Notes under the pieces: model-generated
Database searches by the model: none
Seen by the model: the letters and a program-made list of their open reading frames with translations, nothing else
Told to the model about the DNA's origin: nothing
Shown: in pieces, positions 30,821 through 43,356 of the stretch
How positions within the stretch are numbered: the stretch's first letter is position 1
Layout: each line of letters starts with the position of its first letter
Program-made: the position numbers and the translations under genes
Assembly: GCA_024472245.1 (NCBI GenBank)
Contig: JANBXD010000008.1
Coordinates: 868,001-932,000, forward strand
Reading direction: 5' to 3'
DNA: 64,000 nucleotides
From: Beauveria sp. NWAFU-1
Taxonomy: Eukaryota; Ascomycota; Sordariomycetes; Hypocreales; Cordycipitaceae

Positions 30821-33070
30821 GGAAGAGAATTGGGTATGGATTGAGCATTTGCCGTACGTAGCGGACGTCTGATGGAACTTGCTGACCAATTTTCGATAAG
30901 CGGCGAAGCGATAACGTTGGTTGAACGCCCGTCCATTACATGCACATGTCGATGTCCATTTGTTTGCATTTGCCATGTAAGAGACAAAGGCTGCCGGTGT
31001 GACTTGCCCAGCGTTGGCACAGTTGGCCGGTGTGGCCACGTACCGACTCCTAGATCTATCGTGACGGCACATTGCAGTTCTCGTACCACCGATGCACGCG
31101 AGAAAGCCTCGTTTTGTTGTGAGAGGGTGCCTGTCACCGGCCAGTCCTGTGCAATGGCAACGGACAATCATGTGATGAGGACCGCCATGCTTTGTACTCG
31201 GTGATCTGGAGAGGTACAAGGGGCTCAAGTCTCATGTTTTTGGCGGGAAATATTTGACAAGGTGCGACGAGAAGAGCTGCTGTTCTCGTGATACCTTGCA
31301 GCGTTGCGCGTTGGATGTGCAACTTGAGGGGCTACCCTGGACATGTCACTGCTAATTTCTGGAAGACATTTGCAGTGGTTTCTGGTCAAGACATGCGAGA
31401 GAATAATCAATAGTGGCAAATGTTGACGTCGTCATTTGAAACGAAACGAGATTATGCGCTTAAATGAACGAATTGGGCTGTTTCGCGTTGGGACAAGTAG
31501 TACAAGTGTATATTGAGGCTGAAAGCATGGTGTCGCAACAGACTCACAGCTCATGAATCATATCGCCTTTGAGAATCAAAATAGCCTCTCACATGCACAA
31601 GACACGTCACCTGTGACGGCGTATTTCAAAAACCAAAGCATTACGGCATTAATTTTTTCGTCAAAGGCAAAAGCAGGCAGTGCTAGTTTGTTGGTTACAC
31701 GGGACGTCTTACCTTGACGAGGCTCCGCTGTGAAGAAAGCCTCCCTTTCCCAACAATATGACGAGTAACATGGCGAAGAGTTAAAAGCCTGCGATGGAAA
31801 AAAGCCACGTTGCAAATAATGCCCCGTGAACCGGCTTACACGCTTGATCCCATCTCGCGGGAAGCATGCGGTGTTGCATTACGCGCGCCCTGACGTTGTG
31901 GAAAAATGACACAGAGACGTCAAAGCATCATTCATCACATTGGGGCCAAACGCCGCGCACGATCCAAGCACCATGAAGAAGCTCACGGTGCCACGGCCCA
32001 ATGGCGGGTGCTGCCGTGGCCTTTCGGTTAACTACTTTGGACAGCGCAAGCCCCATCTGACTATCCATCGCCAGCAAGCACGGTTTGCCAATGGTCATAC
32101 CGCAATGCTGAGCCACTTTATGTGCAGCGGACGTGCATTCAATGCAAAAAGGGCTGGTGCTCTAGCATGGCTTTAAATAAAAAAAAGAATGAGTCGGTGA
32201 GCCAGCACAATGCTCTTTCATCAGAGCCCTTGTCCTCAATGCTGAGGCTGGTTACAGGGTCTCCCCCGGAAAAATCGTGAGTGATGACAAGCATGGCCCT
32301 GTGACGGGCGGGTGAACAGACCTCTAAACTAGTCTAAATGGACACGCGTGTTGAACTTTGATATCGTCGATGAGCGCCCTTTTCAATCGGGGATAACCAT
32401 GCAAGGGCGACGGGACCCAAAGGTTGCCATGTGTCTTTTCATTCAGCCGCATTTGTAGCGTGTACGAATGGCACGGTCAATGTCGAAGCCATTGCCGAGG
32501 CATGTACGGATAAACACGTTGATGAGAAGATAAAAAAAAAGGAATTGACAAAAACAAAAAACAAATCCACCCGACTTAGACAGTGGCTTGCTATCGCGTG
32601 GTACGATTGTTTAGACCAAGGTTTCATACAGAGCCAATTTGACAGAAAAAGCAAATCTAGAACTCTGGAACAGGAGAGGGTTTTAAAAAGCCAATATGCA
32701 AATAGTTGGCGTAGTTGGAGGCGTCATGCGAGATCGCCAGTTTGATCCCAGCATGAACACCTACTGGTGCTCTTGTCCCTAGTGTTGAGATTGCCGGCAC
32801 TATTGAAACGCTAAAATCACACACTAGTCCATTCCCCAGGAATCCATCCTCTCCTTTTTTTTGTTTTCCAACTTGTTGCTCCTCCCGGGCGCTTGCTTGC
32901 ATTTCTGGGTTTCGATGCGCATAAGCTGCAAGGGTGGATGGTGGTAGTGGATGGCATGTTCGCATTGATGTCATTGAGCACACGCCTACCTTAGTTGAAA
33001 CTGCTTGGCGGGGATTTGGGAAGCGGGGGGGAGGCGTAATTTTGGCTCGTAGACAGCCTCATATTTTACC

Positions 33071-33104
33071 CAATATTATTATTATTATTGTTATTATTAT
33101 TATT
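33071..33104. repeat. (ATT)n microsatellite
   Basis: About eleven ATT/TTA triplets with one GTT interruption. Confidence 0.85.
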
Positions 33105-36100
33105 AGTTTACATTTCTTGTCGCTGCGCCGGAAAGCTAGCGAGAAGTGGCCCGCTTGGCTCAGCTGCAAGGTTGTAATAGCGAAGCGAAATGATAAGCTT
33201 CCCGACTGCGTGGTTGGCATTGCAGTCGTAGTTGTATGTTGTAACTCTACTAGCGGGCTCGCCGGCGCGCGGGACAAGAACTGCTCGGACGCCATCGTGG
33301 CTTGGACATACGTAGTGAAGTAAACGAAGGTCAGTTGCTTGATCTGGAAATAGACGGGAAGGGGGGGGGGAGGCTGTGTCGGCTGTTGTGTGACCAAGAC
33401 GCAGCGGGTAAGGCAAGTTTCGGATGAAATGGCTGGGAATAGCAAGGGCTAAAAGACAAAATAGAAAAAAAGGCGGCATTTCAAGGCTGGCACGTTGAAT
33501 GAAGGCTGGGCTGGGTGTGGCGCATCGCAAGGCGAAAAAGATGATGGCTAATAAATGTTTTGCTTGCAAGACACGGGGCGCAGTTTGCCTCGACACCGTC
33601 GGGCGGGGTGGCGCCTGTGCGTTCAAGACTTCTATGACCTTTCTGACGTGCTTGACTCTTGTCGAATGAGATATCCCGTCCTGCATATTATTAGTGGCCG
33701 GACCATCTGTGGTTCGATTACGCATGTGCCGACAAAAGAAGAAGTGCTCATGATATGGGGCTTGACCGCCGGCAGACGCCATGATGCAATTTGATCACAC
33801 GGCAAAAAAAATAAAAATAAATAAATAAAAAAAGAGAACAGATTAATAAGAGCAAGCTATTAAGAAAGAAAGTAGTGCTACAAGGAGGAGCAAAAAAAAG
33901 TGCCGTGGAACAAGGGACGAAGATGAAACAGCCGTGACGTCTTTGCGTCAGGCCCGTGGCCCTGGGTCAGTATGATGCGCATAAACTGCCGCTTTGCCAA
34001 ATACCATCGTGCTCTCTCGGTGGACCATTATCAAGATCTTGATTGGAAATGGAGCGTCATAGGGGGGGACAGCTTTGAAGGGTCCTGTTCTCGGCGCAAG
34101 ACGTCACAACATGCCTTGGCGGTTGATGCGGTCTGGATTCATTACAACGCCCGTATCAATCGAGGGCTCCGTTTTTGTTTTGTTTCTGCAGGCGAGGAAT
34201 CCTTGTTCGAAGGGCCCTTGAAAGCTGGTTGGCTGCCTGTATGTATGCGGCCGCGTTGCAGGCGCCCAGGTGTCACAGAGCAGGATCCGTTGTTAGTCAA
34301 TAAACCGTACTGAAAAAAGGCAAAAAGTAAACAACAACACGTTTTGTTCTTCTTGTTTCTTCTCCAAAGTGGCAAAGGGATACGGATCGTGTCCGAATCC
34401 CGGGCGCTCACGTTGGAACAAGGAAACTCCAGAAAAAGGGGCAGTAAAGAGTGGACTTTTGGGTCCAAAAAAAAAAGACCCTTCTTTCAAGGGCGAGAAG
34501 GAAGGGAAAAAAGAAAAAGAAGGTCTTGTGGTACTAACAATAGAAGCTCCAGGGAAGCTTCTGGCCTGCCCTTTTTTCTTTTTTTCCTTTGGGGGCGGCC
34601 AGGCCGGTCTTGATTTCGGTGTGCATACATACAACTGGGTCTCGGGCGCTGGTATTGTATCCGCTCTTGATATCCCTTCAGTCAAGAAAGGAAAAAGCAA
34701 AAGAAAACAACTCCATGCATGTCTCAACGTCGCGGCGTGGGATGGCAGCTTTGGGCTGTCCCCTACTCCACAACAACGCCGCATCTCGTGAGAAAGGGAG
34801 AGCCCAGGCTGGCTTTGAATCTCACGCGACTTGACCAGACCCTGAGTTGGCAAGTGGATCTTCACGATGTGCCGGTGCCAAAAAGAAGCGTGCAAGAAAA
34901 ACACTTGGGCGGGGAGAGGGGGGGAAACTAATACCAGTAAGTAAGCGACCGTTCCGTCATCGTGACTTGAACTTGCCCAGGAACGCAGGCCCCATGCGCC
35001 GGAGCATTGCTCTGTGAGACAAATTTCAACGATGCCACGACATCTCTCCACTGATGAAGAGCATTCCGCGCGCCCCTTTGCGTCGTGTTGTTGCTCATCA
35101 GCAGCCCCCGGACCGGGCAACCTCCAGCCCTTTCCCACCGGCGCCGCTCAGGGCAGACGGGCTGGATTGTGTGTCTTGCGGCCGACGGGCGGGTGGTAAC
35201 CCCCCCCTCTTTCTTTCTTCTTTCCTTTGGATGGCAGTCTGAGGGATGACCTGGATTGCCAGCGCATAGCAAACGATCCCACCCGCTGCCACCACCACCA
35301 CCACCACACTAACCACGAGAGCAACAACTCGCCACAGCGGCAAAGGAGTAGCTTAAACCTGTCTCGCGGGCTGTCCTCGGGGGCTGGCGACGTGATCCCG
35401 TGGGCTCGTGGCGGAGGCGACGTAGCAGAAATTGACGCGGATAATGAGACCCTGAAAATTTTCAAGGGAGGATCCTTTGGCTATTTGGCCTTGTGAGAGT
35501 TTGCCAATGTGGGAATTTCTTCGAGACACATGACGACGACTTGTCGCGTATTACTTGTATCATCCCGCAAATCCCGCTCCCCATGTTTGTTAAGTCAGGC
35601 TGCTTGTTGCCGACTCTTGTTATGCTTGTCTTGCCCCAAAAGGTCTGAGGGCCGCCTGTGCATTACTGCCTTCGATTTGGACTGCAGACGGTGCTGCTTC
35701 GTATCGCGACTGTCAGATGGTCTCCTGTGCAGCTCTGCCGTGTATCGAGGTGTCTATGCCTCGCATAACGGCATCTCGCAGCACCTGGCTCTGCAGAAAC
35801 CAACATTAGGCGAAAAGCCTTCTAGTGAGGGACTTTGCCGACAGAAGAGCACTAAAATTTAGTAGCATGTTAACCTCACAAGCAACCTCATGTTCCAAGT
35901 CCTTTACAACCATCTAGAAGCATTCAAGTCATTGTCGACGTGCCGGCACACACTGCGTGCCGCGGCGCCGAAAGTGGGGCGCCGGGTTCCGGAGCGACGG
36001 AGCCAGAATAGGCGAGGCGGCCGTACTAACAAGGGTGATCGAGATCCAACAGGTTGGCGGCGCGCCCAGCGACAAGGAGAAGCACGCCGTCTCACTTTAG

Positions 36101-39100
36101 TTCGCCAGCGAGGATTGCGTGCGCATGAAGAAATGCCGGGCTAGAATGATCCAGATTCTAGCTGCAGCCCGCTTGCAGTTGCGACTTTTCTTTTTTTTCT
36201 TTTCTTTTTTTTCTTTTCTTTTTTTTTTCCCGATGGTGTGCACTAACGAATGCAAAGGGTCTAATCTGATACACGCTGAAAGGGGGGGTTTATCAGAGAG
36301 ATATGCTGCACTTGTTTAGCCTCGGGATGAGGGTGAATTAATGCGGCGAATTGTCATCACAAGACGAATTTGCAGAATGACAACTGCCGGAGTATTATTT
36401 CTTTGCAAGTCATGTGTGTAAATAAACAAAAGGACGTGGATGAACAAGGACAGCTTTTGCTGGTCACAATACCGAAGTAGTAATACCGGTCCGGCAGCAG
36501 TCGCGAAACAGTTATACTGAAGAGCATGTCCCGTACTTGCGTACAACTAACTGCCCAAGAGCCGCCTGCACGGAGGACAGCATACCATCCGCCAACTTTG
36601 TTCGGCAGCGAGGCGTGGCGCTGTGTCACTGAATCGTTTGAGGGGAGGGAGATGCTGCAAAATGTCTCGCCAGCGACCAGGCACACAGCCAGGCTTTTTG
36701 ATATTCAGGGATCAGCGGCGCGGAGGGGTTTTGAGCCGTGCTAGCTGAGCAACTTGAGGCAACCACCACCTTTCACGGCAACACGGCTTGGCAGCAGATG
36801 GTCTCTGTGAAACCAAAAACTAAAAAAGGTCGATCTCTTGCGTTGGCGGCTTGCTCAAGCAATCATGACTGCAGACTGCATCATGGAAAACCGGTTAGAT
36901 GTTGATGGGACATGAGGATTACCGGATGAAGCAAAGTATCGATTTTGATCCAATCAACAGGGTAGGGCTCTCTCTCCCTCTCTACTTCTTCCGCCGCCGG
37001 TTCGCAGTGCATCACGGAAAAGGCGGCGCAGTGCACCTTTTTCCGGCGCACGAGGTTTATTAATCCGGTTCATCTTACGAATACAAGTTCGAAGCGGCAA
37101 CGTTGGTCTATTGGCTCGATTCGTCTTGCGCCATGCCGTCCACCAAATCCTACAGCTCATTGTCTCTCGTATGGTGTCACAATTAAACGGAACGGTTCTG
37201 CCGTCCGTGACACGTAACGGTTCGACAGCGCCACGCAAAGAAAATGGTGCAAAAATGCAAGCCCTCGTGGCCCGCCGCCGCCCCCCCCCTTCCATTAACG
37301 CCCGCAAAATGGCGAGACATTGGCCTTGCTCGAACGATTTTACGAGTTGCGTTAGCGCCCGCCGGGCCAGCTGGGGGATTAGCAAGGCCAAGCGCAGAAG
37401 AAGAGTCACCGTGCATGCAAAGGCAGGCAGGCCAGCGTGGGGTGGTTTGTCGACAGATTGGCAAGCCGAGCCTGGCTAGCTATGCAGCCGTAAACCTATA
37501 TTGGCATGCAAGCCATCTGCGGGAGGGAAATAGGCTGCCCGCAGCGGCCTCTGCCAAGGCGCCTTTTGATAATTGATAGTTTCTTTCGCAAGCCGCTGGC
37601 CTTGTCGATCCCCTGCACATGGCAAAGAGGATATTTGCAACCAAATACGGAGCACAAAACAAGGCTTTTTACTTTGTCGCTCCTGGCGCTGCAGCCCATG
37701 TTTCGTTTGAGAAGAATAAGCAATCTGTCAAGTTTGGCATGGCGCCACAGTCGCCTTTTTTATTTTATTTTAGTTTATTTATTCTTATTTTAATTTTATT
37801 TTTGCCCTCTGTCTTGTTATTGTTTACAATGTAATATTACGCTGCCCTATTGCTCCGCCCCCTTGGCGCCTTGGGTGTTTCTGGAGATGGGTTTCCAGAA
37901 GCGGATAGAGCGCCGCTAGACGTAATGAGGGCCTTGCTCCGTGTCCCTATTGCAGGCACAAGAAAAGCCCTGACTGAGCCTTGAGTCGGGTAAAGAGACT
38001 AGCCAGCGATGGGATTCGCTAGTGCTGCTCAGAAATACCACCTCGGATCGCCAGTGCGGATCGCAGAAATGGGACTTGGCCCAGGCGTCTGTCCCGAGGC
38101 CAGGGGTCGTGAGTGGTCATGCTCGGCCGTTCATCAAACCTCTGCTCAGGTATGTCTCCGTAGGTAATTATACCGTACCACCAAAGGCAGTTCTGCAGCG
38201 CCTTTCGGTACGACGCTGCGCTGATGCTGGCAAGGTTTGTGATCCCTGCTCCAGAGCTCCCTTTCTCATCATCGAAATGCAATTTTTGACGCCAAGTAGA
38301 GGCGACGTTTACCAATGCGAGACGGGCTGACAGCCAAGAAATGTACAATTTTTGCTGCCGGCCATAGATGAAGAACACGACCTATATTGAGCTAATATCA
38401 TACACTGGATATTATGATAGTGGAATCTGGTGTGGCTTCTCGCATTGTCTAGAAAAGCCGCTACTCTGACGCTTCCCCGAAAAGGCCCCGTGCCAAAACC
38501 CGTAGGAGGCGACATCCCCGTGACATGGCACGCTGCTCTGTTGTTAGCAGGCGAAAGGAGGCCCAGACCGCTATTCTGTGACACCATTATGCGTGGTGGA
38601 GGGATTGCATGGCCTCGGGGGGGGCGACGGCACATCAAATGTCAGATTGACATGGCAAAGTGAGGCTCGTCACAAAAAAAGATTTTTGTGCAGCATTTCT
38701 TTTCCCACTTTTTTTCTCTCTTATTCATGACTGCTGGCACACTGACGTCTGAGATCTGATACTGATATCGAGCTGTGATGGGGCTTTTTTGAGTTTGAGG
38801 CGTGTGCATGATGAGACGATCATGATGGCACTAACAAGAGACTCATCTCGTATATGCCGCTATTTTTTCCCAAACAGACTCAGTTGTAGATGATGTTATT
38901 ACATGTCAAATCATTTCAGAGGGAAACGCTGCGAGACGGCGGTTAACAAGACAACTTTTTTCATCCACAGCGGGCCAGGTATGCATTGTCTGCAGGGTCC
39001 TAAACAACGCATCCATCACCCGGGCTTATTGGCTCATCCTTATTAGTGACACATGGTGCTGTAATTACAAAACTCTGACAAACTCTAGCGGTTCCATGGC

Positions 39101-39234
39101 ATGCCAGCGGGTTGTGACTACGCCGTCACGGGGAGCGGGGGGGCACCTGGCCTCCGGAACGAGGCGGCGGTCGGTCACGGAGGCGTCGGGCGGTTGCGCC
39201 GGGGCTGGAGAGGCAAATGAATGGATTACCGTTG

Positions 39235-39252
39235 CGTACGTACGTACGTACG
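39235..39252. repeat. (TACG)n microsatellite, self-complementary
   Basis: More than four units of GTAC/TACG, followed closely by CTAGCTAGC. The repeat is palindromic and can form a hairpin. Confidence 0.85.
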
Positions 39253-40468
39253 GCACTAGCTAGCTTTGACACGGGCGCCCGCTGCGGTGAGGCTCCTCGA
39301 GTGTTCCAGATATTTTGTCCAGCCGCAGGCTGGACCAGCGGCGCAGCCAACCACTGGGCGCGAGGCTCCAATCAGGAGGCACAGCCGAGCTGCAGGTTTT
39401 CTCTTTTTGGTTGCCCGTCGACGCCACTGCGTGCATATCACCAGACTGAGGCGCTAGAGAAGTTTCTGGCTGCCGGGGGGGGCATTACATTGCAGTAGTT
39501 AATAGAGGGGATTCTGAAAATAGTACCTGGCCACGCAACCATTCCTGACCACTCATTACGGGTGACTTTTTCGATTTCGCGTATTGAACAGGCCCCTTGC
39601 TGGTAAGACGCTCTAGGAAGCGCCCGTGTCTCTTGTGCCCTGACTGCTGACCACACCGTCCCGGGACCCTGTTTAATACGCTGTGACTGTTCAATTTCCC
39701 AGTAATTTACGTGTAATAAGCCTGCTACAAGTTGGGTCGCTAAACAGCAAGGGGTGCGTGACTGGTGTGCTGTTGGCTACGGGGGGAAAAAGACTACCAG
39801 TAATTACGGGTTTCCGAGCTTGTTTGGCCCATGTCTCCTCATCTCTTGGAGGTTGGGGTCCAGTTTGATCTACATAATGTGCTCTTTTTAGTCCCGGTGT
39901 CATGTAAGAAGGAGTCATAATAAGCTTTTTTTTTTCATTCTGTTATTATCATCAACTTGTTGTAGTTTTTGGGCGAGGCAGAAGTGATACGCGGGGGCTA
40001 GCAAAACTTGCAATATCACGATGAGCGTCATAGCAAGCAAGTCGTGACCGGCTGGCGCTGCACATCTCTGACACTCACTTTCAAGTTGAACAAGCCAATC
40101 TTGGTGCTCTTTTTTGTTTGGTTCATTATTGCCGGCTAGTCTTTCCGTAGCGGTGGCGGGGGCCCGTCTTTAGCCACTCAGACCGCGTCAAGTGGCGATG
40201 ATCCTGCGCCAGGACCAGCAGTTAGTGAGCTCGTGATTGGTGGCGCTGCACCCCCCGGCGCATAACGCCGATAAACCTACTCTTTTTGTTTTGGCTGTGT
40301 GTTATTTAGAGGCGGCCGCAGCTCCAGGGCAAGACCTTCAGCGCTGTCCAACCAAGGCACAGGCGGTCGTCAAACATTGTCGTTGCAGGGGACCAAAGTA
40401 CCACCGTAGAAGGCCAGATCTGCATCTTGACGAGACGATCCATTGATATAAATTACGCTCTTCAGTAC

Positions 40469-40535
40469 GTACCTGATACCCTGGGTCGTAATGGGTTATT
40501 ACTGTGTGTTGGCATCTGTTTCTGGTATCAGGTAC
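40469..40535. repeat. Perfect 12-base inverted repeat
   Basis: GTACCTGATACC (40469-40480) and GGTATCAGGTAC (40524-40535) flank 43 bases. The stem is perfect. It lies in the kinase gene desert; function is unknown and chance remains possible. Confidence 0.6.
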
Positions 40536-42599
40536 ATGTGTTTCTAAATTGAACACCTGACTTTGAAGTTGGATCCCGTCCGGGATCTACAGTTTCGCTG
40601 CAAGCAATGAAGGTTTCTGGTGATGACACAAGAGCCGGTCTTGTGAATTACGTGTAATTAGTTCCCTTTTTGAAAACGTCTTTTGCATTATTGGTCTGAG
40701 ATTTGTGTCCGGGAAAGGCAAGGGCTGTGAACAGATCAACCTTTCTCAACCAGCGTGCCCTGAGTCCGGCATTCCAAGCGAATGGAATGCCAGTTATTCC
40801 ACAAGAAATTGGGCTCCGAGCGAGCGGGTTACTGGGCAAATAGTTAGTGATCCCCAGTCAAAAAGGGGGATCTTTGAGAAAGTTTTGACTACGTGTTAAC
40901 TACCACAATCTCTGGAGAAGGGACCCGGGTAGACATTATCCGTATGATTATTCTGTGGCTGCCCGACGCTTCCGTCCCGAGTAATGCTCCAATGTATTGG
41001 GTTTTTTGGTACGAATGCAAATACGCATTCAGACAGTCAAAACACCCGAGAGCATACGTACTCGGTGGCGGCAGTACAGTGTAACTTGTTGCGCTAAACA
41101 CAAAGGAATTGAAAGACAGTAAACCACTTCTGTAAACTTTTTTTTTTGGTCCGATGACGAAGGAGTTTGCTTTTGTGTTTCCCATCCGGCTGTGGCATGA
41201 ACAGATGGCCTAGTCCTGTTTCATCGTAACAGGATTTTCGCTCTCGGCTCACACAATACCACTGAAAAAAAGTGCCGTGTGTGTGTGTGCTTCGCCAGAG
41301 CAGTTCGCAGCCACTCTGCATCGCTTCCAAGTGTTCCGCGAGGCCGAGAAAAGACCAGACGCCCAAGGCTGCTGCCCGCCTCCTCCCCCCCTGGACTAGG
41401 CACGTCGGGATTGAACTATTCGGGGCTGGCGGCGGCAACACACAGAGGCTCGCAGTCACGAGGAACAAGTAGGTCCTTGTCTCGACCACGTAAAAAGCGG
41501 GCATCATCAGCAGGCAAGCAGGGTTATCCGAGACGGAGTTCCAAAGGCCCGGGGGGGGAGGGAACGGACGGACAGCTGGGCAGCAACTTGCCTATTGAAT
41601 CCCACTAAAAATTCACAAGAGGCGTTGCCAAATGGTCACTATTCGTACTGGGACCGCCGCCATGACACTAGCAGCTTTCTTTTTTTTGCAGCTGGCAGGG
41701 GCGGGGCGAAAAAAGACCTCAGTAGGCTTGGGCTTGGGCAGCAAGCAACGGTCTGCTGCATATTGGGGCAACGCTGAGCCAATGGGCTGGGCAAAAAAAG
41801 GCCTGGCCATCACACATACTGCAGCAAGAAAGAAGGGGGGGGCCTTTTTTTCGCCAGCCTGGGGACCCAAGGGAGGGCGAGCAGCAGGCGGCGAAGAGGC
41901 GGACGCTGATCATGACACAGATGCAGAACCACTTTGGCAATGATGCGTCAGACCACGCAACCGCTTTTGCTCTTTTTTTTCGTATATTGCACAGCGTCAC
42001 ACTTTCCAAGCCACGATCCCTGGCTGCTGGCCTTGGCCGCTAAACATAACAACTAGCAGCAGGCAAAGCAACGCCCATCCATCCAGCACCACACACACTC
42101 CTCTCTCTCCTGTTGCTCCTCTTTGCTTTTTTTTTTTGGGCTCTCTCCACCCAGAGCGACCAGCGCCAAACCTCGGCCGACTGGGTTCGATATTTGACGG
42201 TTTTCTGTGACCCACCGCCCATCACAAGAGTACCAGTTAGAACTTGTTGTGTGTGAGAGAGGGAGATAGAGAGAGAGAGGGAAGCGGGACCCCCCCAAGC
42301 CTCCAGGCAGGCAGTCAAAACCTTGTGAGTTATGGCACACAGTTTTAAGAATAGGTGTTGCATTAGCGCCACTTATCCGGTCAAGACAAGACTCCCCCTC
42401 CTCCACTCTCCATGCATTAATCTTTTCCCACCGCGGCCAGGGTATGATGAAGTTGGGTGGAACCCCCGGCGTGTTAGTGCATGTTCCACGCAAGCCCATC
42501 CTTCCCAGACACAACAACAAGACGCTACTGGTAGCGGCGAGCGGGTTTTTTCTCTCTCTTTCATGTGGGACTGGGCTTTGGTACGTATCCTAGTACACT

Positions 42600-43356
42600 A
42601 GACCCGCACTCGTCTTGTCTTGTCTTGTTGCTTTGGAGCGGGCCTTTCGCTGGCTGGTTTACTACTGAGTAGTCGGGGGGGCAGGCGTTGAGGGGGGTGT
42701 GTCAATGTGTGTGTGGATATCTTTTGCCTTGTTCGTTGTGTGGCTCCTTGGGTGGCCATGGATTTGGCTGTTCTTGTCTTTTTGCCCGTCCCTGGTTTAG
42801 TTGCCTGCTGTGGCCTTTAGAATATCTACCTCGACATGCCCGCTTCGGCCGAGGAAAGTCTTTCTTGATATCAAACTCCGTTGTACATACCTGCGAAACC
42901 CTTTCTTCACGACATTCCTTCAGTTCTCCTCAAAAAAACCTTGTCTCTCTTCCTCTCATCAAAAATCAGGGTTTACGCTCCGTCGACCTGTAGTTTTCTT
43001 TTAATACTACATTTCTGCTTCCCTTCCTGTGTCTGGGCCTTGCCGTTTAAAACGTCCACCATCCCCCCCCAAAACCTCCAGGACCTCTGTTCTTGTCGAC
43101 CCGTTTGTTCGGCCCTCGACATATCAGCTTATACCACCCCAACAAGGAACCACCCACCACCCACCACCACCACCAACAACACCTTTTGGCCACCTCGGTC
43201 ACACTTGAACCAACCTTGTCTTCTTTGCTGAACGGAGAGAAACCTTGAATGGATATCATCTTTTAATATCAACGACGAACCCCAAGGGAACCCCCATCCG
43301 CCGACTTATACCCAACCAGCTCTCCAAAACGGCCTGGAGCCTTTCTCAGTCTTAAT
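42600..43356 (+). promoter_or_regulatory. Pyrimidine-rich leader/promoter with short upstream ORFs
   Basis: From about 42850 to 43330 the strand is dominated by C and T with few purine runs, as in promoters and long leaders of regulated filamentous-fungal genes. Two short upstream reading frames are visible: 42836-42868 (MPASAEESLS) and 43249-43266 (MDIIF), the latter ending 90 bases before the kinase ATG. Whether they are transcribed depends on the start site, which cannot be placed from sequence. Confidence 0.5.

Larger units (their letters stand above)
30821..43356. other. 12.5-kb gene-free region upstream of the Ran1-like kinase
   Basis: No coding region is supported on either strand. 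Open frames are short, lack recognisable domains and overlap homopolymer or G-run sequence. Features seen are an (ATT)n run at about 33071-33104, a G9-10 tract near 33361, (CAC)n near 35285, T/C tracts at 36187-36230, a (TACG)n run at 39235-39252, an inverted repeat at 40469-40535, and GA/CT runs near 42250-42290. The terminal 750 bases are a pyrimidine-rich leader (listed separately). A non-coding transcript or very extended regulatory region is possible but not demonstrated. Confidence 0.55.
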
